The position numbers and the translations under genes are program-made. 35,558 bases of DNA, from positions 1 to 35,558 of the forward strand of contig JAMOSR010000072.1 of assembly GCA_027062985.1 (NCBI GenBank), in the 5' to 3' direction. The notes under the pieces are model-generated. The model was not told where the DNA came from. It ran no database searches and saw only the letters and a program-made list of their open reading frames with translations. Within the stretch, counting starts at the first letter, position 1, and every line of letters begins with the position of its first letter. Source of the stretch: Nautiliaceae bacterium (lineage in GTDB: Bacteria; Campylobacterota; Campylobacteria; Campylobacterales; Nautiliaceae). This document shows, one piece after another, positions 30,128 through 35,558 of this stretch.

Positions 30128-31195
30128 ATGGGTATTATGGACTTGGTTAAACCGGGAGTTTTAACAGGAAGTGAAGCGGCAAAAGTTTTGGATTACGCAA
30201 AAGAACATGGGTTTGCCCTTCCGGCTATTAACGTTGTGGGAACAAATTCCGTAAATGCTGTTATGGAAGCCGCTCGTGATGTTAATATGCCTGTTATTAT
30301 TCAGTTTAGTAACGGAGGAGCTCATTTTTGGGCGGGAAAAGGTCTTGATAACGAAGGGCAAAAAGCTGCGATTTTAGGTGCTATTGCAGGAGCTAAACAT
30401 GTTCATACCCTGGCTGAAGCGTATGGAATTCCCGTAATACTTCACACAGACCATGCTGCAAGAAAGCTGCTTCCTTGGATTGACGGTCTTATTGAGGCAA
30501 ATGCAAAACATAAAGAAAAATACGGAAGACCTCTGTTTAGTTCTCATATGCTTGATTTGAGCGAAGAACCTCTTGAGCAAAACGTGCAGACATGCAAAGA
30601 GTACTTAAAAAAACTAAGTGCGCTTGACATTATGCTTGAAATAGAACTCGGTGTAACCGGAGGTGAAGAAGACGGTGTCGATAATACTGGGATTGATAAT
30701 TCAAGACTTTATACTCAGCCTGAAGATGTTGCATATGCTTATAAAGAACTTAGCGAAGTTAGCGATTTGTTTATGATTGCCGCAAGTTTCGGTAATGTTC
30801 ATGGAGTATATAAACCGGGAAAAGTTAAACTTGAACCTGTTATTCTTAAAAATTCTCAGGAATACGTAAGAGAAAAATTCGGACTAAAAGATGAAAAACC
30901 AATTAGATTCGTATTTCACGGAGGAAGCGGAAGCGAGCTTAGCAAAATTCACGAAGCAATTGATTACGGTGTTGTTAAAATGAATATCGATACGGATACT
31001 CAGTGGGCTTTTTGGAGCGGTGTAAAAGCTTATATTCAAAAATATTGGGATTATTTACAAAGTCAGATTGGAAATCCTGAAGGCGAAGATAAACCTAACA
31101 AAAAATACTATGACCCTAGAAAATGGTTAAGAGAGGGTGAAAAATCTATGAAAGAAAGGGTTATTAAGGCTTATAAAGATTTAAGAGCTATTTAA
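30128..31195 (+). CDS. fba: Class II fructose-bisphosphate aldolase
   Basis: This is a zinc-dependent aldolase joining DHAP and glyceraldehyde 3-phosphate; in an autotroph it runs mainly towards sugar synthesis. VILHTDHAARKLLPW holds the catalytic Asp and zinc His, EIELGVTGGEEDGVDN the metal and potassium-site region, and RFVFHGGSGS the phosphate loop. At 355 residues it is the long, E. coli-like class IIA type. A very strong ribosome-binding site (AAGGAGGAGAG) precedes the ATG. Confidence 0.96.
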   Translation: MGIMDLVKPGVLTGSEAAKVLDYAKEHGFALPAINVVGTNSVNAVMEAARDVNMPVIIQFSNGGAHFWAGKGLDNEGQKAAILGAIAGAKHVHTLAEAYGIPVILHTDHAARKLLPWIDGLIEANAKHKEKYGRPLFSSHMLDLSEEPLEQNVQTCKEYLKKLSALDIMLEIELGVTGGEEDGVDNTGIDNSRLYTQPEDVAYAYKELSEVSDLFMIAASFGNVHGVYKPGKVKLEPVILKNSQEYVREKFGLKDEKPIRFVFHGGSGSELSKIHEAIDYGVVKMNIDTDTQWAFWSGVKAYIQKYWDYLQSQIGNPEGEDKPNKKYYDPRKWLREGEKSMKERVIKAYKDLRAI

Positions 31196-32040
31196 TGCTC
31201 TCTTCTCCCATTACTCCTTTTATCTTTAAACAAAACTTCTATCATATAAAAAGAGATGATTTGTTAAAACCTTTTGAAGGTAATAAAGCCAGAAAATTTT
31301 ATTATTTTTTAAAACGAGATTTTCCTGAAATAAAAAGAGTGATATCTTTTGGGTCAAATCAGTCAAACGCTATGTATTCTTTAAGTAAGCTGTGTAAAAT
31401 TAAAGGGTGGGAATTTATTTATTATACCAATCATATACCTTCTTTTTTAAAACAAAATCCTCACGGAAATTATTTTGAAGCGTTAAAAAACGGTATTAAA
31501 ATAGTAGAGAGTGATTTAAGAGGAGATAAGTTAAGAGAGTTTGTTTTAGGGTTAAAAGATAAAAATACGTTGATTATAGAAGAAGGCGGCAGAATAAAAG
31601 AGAGCGAAGAGGGAATAAAAATTTTGGCGGATGAAATAAATGAATACTGTATAAAACATAACTTAAAAGTATTTTTACCAAGCGGTACCGGCACTACGGC
31701 TTATTTTCTCTCAAAACATTTGGATGTCGAGGTTATTACTGTTCCGTGCGTGGGGGATAGTGAATATCTCAAAAAGCAGTGGAGTTTTTTAGGGGGAGGT
31801 AAAATACCTGCTATTGTAGAGCCTAAAAGAAAATATTATTTCGGTAAACTTTATAAAAATTTATATGATGTATGGCTTGAACTTAAAAATGCGGGAATTG
31901 AGTTTGATTTGCTTTATGATGCTATAGGATGGGAAACTCTTCTTTATCATAATCTTCAAAATATTCTTTATATTCATCAGGGCGGTGTTTTAGGAAATAT
32001 TTCCATGGTAAAAAGGTATAAAAGAAAATTCGGATATTAA
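31195..32040 (+). CDS. PLP-dependent enzyme, ACC deaminase/D-cysteine desulfhydrase family
   Basis: This 281-residue fold-type II PLP enzyme has the cofactor Lys in KRDDLLKPFEGNKARKFYY (GNKARK, about residues 28-33) and the following FGSNQSNAMYSLSKLC, characteristic of the ACC deaminase/D-cysteine desulfhydrase group. PSGTGTTAYFLSKHL is the PLP phosphate loop. Its real substrate cannot be told from sequence; D-cysteine desulfhydrase is the commoner bacterial activity. It is shorter than the usual 330 residues. The ATG overlaps the fba stop (TAATG). Confidence 0.78.
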   Translation: MLSSPITPFIFKQNFYHIKRDDLLKPFEGNKARKFYYFLKRDFPEIKRVISFGSNQSNAMYSLSKLCKIKGWEFIYYTNHIPSFLKQNPHGNYFEALKNGIKIVESDLRGDKLREFVLGLKDKNTLIIEEGGRIKESEEGIKILADEINEYCIKHNLKVFLPSGTGTTAYFLSKHLDVEVITVPCVGDSEYLKKQWSFLGGGKIPAIVEPKRKYYFGKLYKNLYDVWLELKNAGIEFDLLYDAIGWETLLYHNLQNILYIHQGGVLGNISMVKRYKRKFGY

Positions 32041-32101
32041 ATTTTTTTTAAAAATGTAAAATTTTGGAGCAATGTTCATAATTTTTTCTTATATTAATTG
32101 T

Positions 32102-32117
32102 AAATGAATATTCATTT
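32102..32117. promoter_or_regulatory. 16-bp perfect palindrome upstream of the hydrogenase operon
   Basis: AAATGAATATTCATTT is identical to its reverse complement. It lies 36 bases before the first hydrogenase ATG and just upstream of a TATTTTAATAT region that could be the -10 box. That position, near a -35, is typical for an operator. No known regulator is assigned. The rest of the 112-base gap is AT-rich with no clear terminator. Confidence 0.5.
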
Positions 32118-32152
32118 TGGTATTATTTTAATATAAAGCAAAAGGAGAGGTT

Positions 32153-34000
32153 ATGGGAGCCCTTGTTACTTTAAATATCGTTTTGCCATGGATTGCCGCT
32201 TTGATTATATATCTGGCGAAAAAAGATGTTGTTACCAACGTCCTTACGTTTTTGATGTTGCCATTGTTAAGTATTATTGCATATTTGGCGTATATTCAGC
32301 CGCATCCCGTGCTTATTGAAACGCCTAAATGGGTGGATTTGCTGATTACGGTGTATGATTTTGGATTACTTGCTTATTTCTTTTATCAGGGGATTGTAAG
32401 AAAAAATTCCTTAATTGCCATTTTGGCTTCTATTCAGCTTATTTTTTTGGTTATTGTTTTATTAATGATGAATCATTCGTTAACTCCTAACCTTTATATT
32501 GACGATGTTACTTTAATGTTTTATCTGATTGTTGCTATAGTAGGTGTGCCTATTGCGATTTTTGCTACAAAATATATGGATTACGGAGAAAAAGGAAAGC
32601 ATTCTTTTGTGGCTATTGTCGTGTGGTTTTTAGGTGTTATGAATTTTGCTGTGAGTGTAAACAATATAGAGTGGTTTTTTGCTCTTTTTGAAACAACTAC
32701 TCTGGCAAGTTATATTATGATAGGGTTTAGAGGAGATAAGGAAGCTGTTAATAATTCAAATCTGGCGTTATGGATGAATCAGATAGGTGGAATTGCCATT
32801 TTGTTGGCTTTAATGGTATTTATAAAAATAAACGGTGTTTATCATTTTACGGACCTTTTAAAAAATCCTTCTCTAATTTCGATGGCGGCTCTTGGATTTT
32901 TATCTCTTAGCGCCCTTGTTAAAGGGGCTCAAATGCCGTTTCATAAATGGCTTTTAGGAGCTATGGTCGCGCCGACTCCTGTTAGTGCTATTTTACATTC
33001 GGCCACAATGGTAAAAATAGCTCCATATCTTATTTTAAGAATTTCTCCGATTATAAAAGGAACTTTACTTGCAAAACTTTTAATAATTACAACCGGTTAT
33101 GTTTTTGTTGTTGCTGCGGTTATTGCGTTATCTCAGGATAATTTCAAAAAAATTCTTGCATATTCGACTATTTCCCTTTTAGGGCTTATGATGTTGGGAG
33201 CCGCTGTAGGAACGCCTGTTGCCGTGACTGCAAGTTTGGTTTTAATTATTTTCCATGCGTTTGCCAAAGGGTTTTTATTTGTGGAAGCGGGTGTTTTGGA
33301 AAAAGTTTTCCATGTTAAATATATAAATCAGATGAGAAGACTTATCGAAAGAGCGCCTCTTACTCTTATGTTTATATTTTTCGGATTTTTAAATATGACG
33401 TTTGTGCCTTTTGGTACATTTATCGGTAAATGGATGATGATAGAAGAGGTTAGCAACTTTTTGCAACATGGAAGTTATATATTGCTTATTATTTATGTCG
33501 GTGCGGGAAGTGCTTTTTTAAGTATTTTGTATATGAAAGTTTTGGGAATCAGCGTAAGAAAAGCTCATGGAATTGAAAAAATTAATTTTGTGAAATTACC
33601 TGCTACATTTAATTTCGTATCTGTATGGTATTACGTATGGCTTTTGAGTATGACTATTTTTATAGCTCCTTTTATTGCCGACTTTGTGGTACCTATAGCA
33701 GCTTCTATAGCCGGACAGGCTGATATTTATGCCACAGGACTTACTCTTCATATGTATGATTCGACATTGTATTTTTGGCAGATTTTAGGGGCTTTAATTC
33801 TTATTTTCTTAATTCACGCATTGCCTTATTTTGTAAAATTTAAAGCGGATGTTGTTCATCCTTATAACTGCGGTGAAGTTTTTCCAAGGCATATGGAGAC
33901 ATGGAATTTTGAATGTATTGCCAGATATGAGGGATATTTTGTAGCATTTAGTATAGCTTTATTTATTATGGTTGTAGTTCTTGGAGGAGGTTTATTATGA
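32153..34000 (+). CDS. Energy-converting hydrogenase antiporter-like subunit (EchA/NuoL-like)
   Basis: This 615-residue polytopic membrane protein of the NuoL/MrpA antiporter family has about 15 hydrophobic segments. The key proton-channel Glu lies in FFALFETTTLASYIMIGF (about 174-191). The Lys/His stretch VKGAQMPFHKWLLGAMVAP with TPVSAILHSATMVK follows (about 255-287). In group 4 hydrogenases this subunit couples electron transfer to ion pumping. It precedes NuoH-, NuoB- and NuoC-like genes in the EchA-B-C-D order. A good ribosome-binding site (AAAGGAGAGG) is present. The subtype (Ech, Coo or another) is inferred. Confidence 0.85.
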   Translation: MGALVTLNIVLPWIAALIIYLAKKDVVTNVLTFLMLPLLSIIAYLAYIQPHPVLIETPKWVDLLITVYDFGLLAYFFYQGIVRKNSLIAILASIQLIFLVIVLLMMNHSLTPNLYIDDVTLMFYLIVAIVGVPIAIFATKYMDYGEKGKHSFVAIVVWFLGVMNFAVSVNNIEWFFALFETTTLASYIMIGFRGDKEAVNNSNLALWMNQIGGIAILLALMVFIKINGVYHFTDLLKNPSLISMAALGFLSLSALVKGAQMPFHKWLLGAMVAPTPVSAILHSATMVKIAPYLILRISPIIKGTLLAKLLIITTGYVFVVAAVIALSQDNFKKILAYSTISLLGLMMLGAAVGTPVAVTASLVLIIFHAFAKGFLFVEAGVLEKVFHVKYINQMRRLIERAPLTLMFIFFGFLNMTFVPFGTFIGKWMMIEEVSNFLQHGSYILLIIYVGAGSAFLSILYMKVLGISVRKAHGIEKINFVKLPATFNFVSVWYYVWLLSMTIFIAPFIADFVVPIAASIAGQADIYATGLTLHMYDSTLYFWQILGALILIFLIHALPYFVKFKADVVHPYNCGEVFPRHMETWNFECIARYEGYFVAFSIALFIMVVVLGGGLL

Positions 34001-34827
34001 TAAATGTAATTTTGACTGTTTTAGCCCCTTTGATTGGAGGAGTTGTTTATGGAATTGAGAGGGTTGTAAAAGCTAGAATGCAAAAAAGAGTAGGGCCTCC
34101 GCTTCTTCAGCCGTTTTATGATTTTTTTAAGCTTATGGATAAAAGACCTATTATGATTCACTCTTTACATGCTCTTATGGGAATTATGTATTTTATAGCC
34201 GAGTGGTTTGCATTAGCCGTTTTACTGCTTGGAAACGACCTTTTAATAGCGGTCTTTTTTCATGTAATAGCGGTTCTTGCGTTGGTAATAGGGGCTAGCA
34301 GTGTCAGAAGTCCGTATTCGGTGCTTGGGGCGTTAAGGGAACTTATGCATATGATAAGTTATGAGCCTTTAATGGTTTTAATGGTGGTGGCTTTATATTT
34401 AGTTGTGGGAAGTTTTGATATTAGAGATGTTTTAAATTATGAAGGTTATCCTATATTGGAAATTCCTCTAGTTTTTTTTGCATTTTTGCTTACCATTCCT
34501 ATGATGCTTCAAAAATCTCCTTTTGATGTGGCCGAGGCTCATCAGGAGATTATAGGCGGACCTGAAATAGAATACAGCGGGCCTTTTTACGAAGCTCTTT
34601 ATACCGGTAAATGGATTGAATATATTTATGTGTTTACATTTGTATTTTTATTTGGAGGAAGTCATTACTGGCTTGGTATTTTACTTGTAGTTTTAGCGTT
34701 TTTATTTATAAACCTGCTTGATAATTCAAGCGCTAGACTTGATTTTAGAACAATGGTTAAATTTGCATGGAGTGTATTAATACCTATGGCGGCGTTAAAC
34801 GTTATTTTATTAGCGCTGTGGCAGTAA
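33997..34827 (+). CDS. Energy-converting hydrogenase membrane subunit (EchB/NuoH-like)
   Basis: This 276-residue membrane protein of the NuoH/HyfC/EchB family has roughly seven to eight hydrophobic segments. Conserved loops that face the hydrogenase arm are seen: KRVGPPLLQPFYDFFKLMDK (about 29-48), SPYSVLGALRELMHMISYEP (about 107-126) and SPFDVAEAHQEIIGGPEIEY with SGPFYEALY (about 172-200). The Glu and Asp residues in these loops belong to the proton pathway. The ATG overlaps the previous stop by four bases after GGAGGAGG. Confidence 0.88.
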   Translation: MINVILTVLAPLIGGVVYGIERVVKARMQKRVGPPLLQPFYDFFKLMDKRPIMIHSLHALMGIMYFIAEWFALAVLLLGNDLLIAVFFHVIAVLALVIGASSVRSPYSVLGALRELMHMISYEPLMVLMVVALYLVVGSFDIRDVLNYEGYPILEIPLVFFAFLLTIPMMLQKSPFDVAEAHQEIIGGPEIEYSGPFYEALYTGKWIEYIYVFTFVFLFGGSHYWLGILLVVLAFLFINLLDNSSARLDFRTMVKFAWSVLIPMAALNVILLALWQ

Positions 34828-34836
34828 GGAGAGGTT

Positions 34837-35328
34837 ATGGGATTTTTTAGTAAATTTAGAAAGAAATCGCCTTGGATTTTACATTATAACACAGGCGGGT
34901 GTAACGGGTGCGATATTGAAATACTCTCAGCCCTTGCCCCGAGATACGATATTGAAAGATTCGGGATGTTAAACAGGGGAAATCCTAAACAAGCGGATAT
35001 TTTATTGGTAACGGGGCCGGTTACAAAAAACTGTAAGGATGTTTTAAGAAGGCTATATCTTGAAATGGCTGAGCCTAAAGTGGTGGTGGCTATGGGAGCG
35101 TGTGCACATGGTGGCGGAATTTTTAGAAACTTTTATCATGTTGAAAACGGGGTAAACAATATTATTCCCGTAGATGTCTGGATTCCTGGATGTGCCCCGA
35201 GAGTTGAGGCTTTAATTGACGGCATGGTTGAGGCTGTTGAAATTTGGGAGAAAAAATCGAAAGAAAAAGAGTTTTTAAAAGACCATGAAAACGTAATTAA
35301 AACATTAGGAGTCGAAGATGATGGTTAA
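34837..35328 (+). CDS. [NiFe]-hydrogenase small subunit, group 4 (EchC/NuoB-like)
   Basis: This 163-residue electron-transfer subunit binds the [4Fe-4S] cluster nearest the NiFe site. Cys ligands are C22 and C25 (GGCNGCDIEIL), C89 (AMGACAHGG) and C119 (IPGCAPRVEA). The CxxC spacing at the first pair separates it from complex I NuoB, which has adjacent cysteines, and points to a hydrogenase. Thus it is cytoplasmic-facing, part of a membrane-bound H2-evolving or H2-using enzyme. It starts after TAAGGAGAGG, nine bases from the previous stop, and overlaps the next gene. Confidence 0.9.
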   Translation: MGFFSKFRKKSPWILHYNTGGCNGCDIEILSALAPRYDIERFGMLNRGNPKQADILLVTGPVTKNCKDVLRRLYLEMAEPKVVVAMGACAHGGGIFRNFYHVENGVNNIIPVDVWIPGCAPRVEALIDGMVEAVEIWEKKSKEKEFLKDHENVIKTLGVEDDG

Positions 35329-35558
35329 TCCCGATATGCAAATAGAAGAGGTTACGCTGGAAAATGTGGTAGAAAAGATTAAAGACTTTTATGATGAAAA
35401 CGAATGGAATTTTATTACCGTAAACGCTACCGACCTTGGAGGAGAGCTTCAGATTGACTGGCTTTTTTCAAAATATAAAGCTAAAAACATTATAAAAATA
35501 TTTAGGGCAAACGGTGTCTCTTATGATGCTTTTATTCCCTCTGTCGTTCCTGTTATTC
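35318..35558 (+). CDS. Hydrogenase NuoC-like subunit (EchD-like), partial
   Basis: The 5' end of a gene is cut by the window edge; 80 residues are visible. It starts MMVNPDMQIEEVTLENVVEK, with FYDENEWNFITVNATDLGGE and DWLFSKYKAKNIIKIF, matching the N-terminal part of the NuoC/EchD (30-kDa) family. ATG codons at 35318 and 35321 are both possible; GGAG at 35308-35311 favours the first. It overlaps the small subunit gene by 11 bases. The large NiFe subunit should follow outside the window. Confidence 0.75.
   Translation, partial: MMVNPDMQIEEVTLENVVEKIKDFYDENEWNFITVNATDLGGELQIDWLFSKYKAKNIIKIFRANGVSYDAFIPSVVPVI

Noticed and set aside
32041..32101. Terminator or small RNA in the gap before the hydrogenase genes
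   Set aside because: A/T runs can pair but form no stable stem with G-C pairs, and no conserved RNA motif is visible.
32153..35558. Respiratory complex I (nuo) operon
   Set aside because: The gene order is L-H-B-C and the small subunit has CxxC rather than adjacent cysteines, so a group 4 hydrogenase fits better.
1..35558. CRISPR array, tRNA or rRNA genes
   Set aside because: No regularly spaced direct repeats and no cloverleaf or rRNA-like segments were seen in the short intergenic gaps.

Overview
The window reads as a chromosomal segment of a thermophilic or moderately thermophilic Campylobacterota (epsilonproteobacterium), most likely of the Nautiliaceae (Nautilia, Caminibacter, Lebetimonas). 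The DNA is AT-rich (about one third G+C by eye), and the proteins are rich in Lys, Glu, Ile and Phe. Several gene neighbourhoods resemble those I recall from Campylobacter: rplI-hslV-hslU-era, rnr-holA, ciaD-cca-purU, nadE-lpxK and nth-peb4-fba. A group 4 membrane-bound hydrogenase at the right edge fits an H2-metabolising chemolithotroph. The genus is inferred; no rRNA is present. I see no tRNA, CRISPR array, insertion sequence or prophage.

Layout. 82-6475 (+): ribosomal protein L9, the HslVU protease, the GTPase Era, then four tightly linked genes that look like the inner-membrane and secretin module of an MSHA-type type IV pilus (mshI, J, K, L-like). 6506-10177 (+): an HDOD signalling protein, RNase R and the DNA polymerase III delta subunit. 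10164-12012 (-): a YgbA-type nitric-oxide-response protein with a perfect FNR-type box upstream, the tRNA methyltransferase TrmL, an unlisted 43-residue ORF, and PurU. 12064-13761 (-): a chemoreceptor with a haem-binding type sensor domain. 13815-16918 (-): leuD, leuB, a TPR-like small protein, a CiaD-like protein and a CCA-adding enzyme, all overlapping. 17000-17914 (+): an EI24/CysZ-like membrane protein. 17920-19556 (-): two flagellar rod genes, each with its own sigma-54-type promoter.

19715-27762 (+): a ten-gene overlapping train headed by rpoD (rpoD, nadE, lpxK, yfgM-like, bamB-like, xer, a 99-residue orphan, coaX, hisG, a methyltransferase). One clear promoter is visible, followed by a 13-bp hairpin in the rpoD leader. 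27754-28401 (-): nth. 28471-32040 (+): yebC, a PEB4/SurA-type periplasmic isomerase, class II fructose-bisphosphate aldolase and a PLP-dependent deaminase-like enzyme. 32153-35558 (+): the first four genes of an Ech-like energy-converting hydrogenase, cut by the window end and preceded by a 16-bp perfect palindrome.

Most genes are housekeeping. The observations most worth following are the FNR-type box inside the trmL 3' end in front of the NO-response gene; a CiaD homologue in what looks like a free-living autotroph, suggesting an older role than invasion; 7-nt-period repeats sitting exactly at gene junctions and read into N-termini; paired sigma-54 promoters in the rod locus; the rpoD leader hairpin; and the palindromic operator candidate before the hydrogenase. 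No intergenic stretch exceeds 300 bases. The longest (19557-19714) holds divergent promoters and the hairpin. Bases 1-81 hold only AT-rich leader sequence and the rplI ribosome-binding site.
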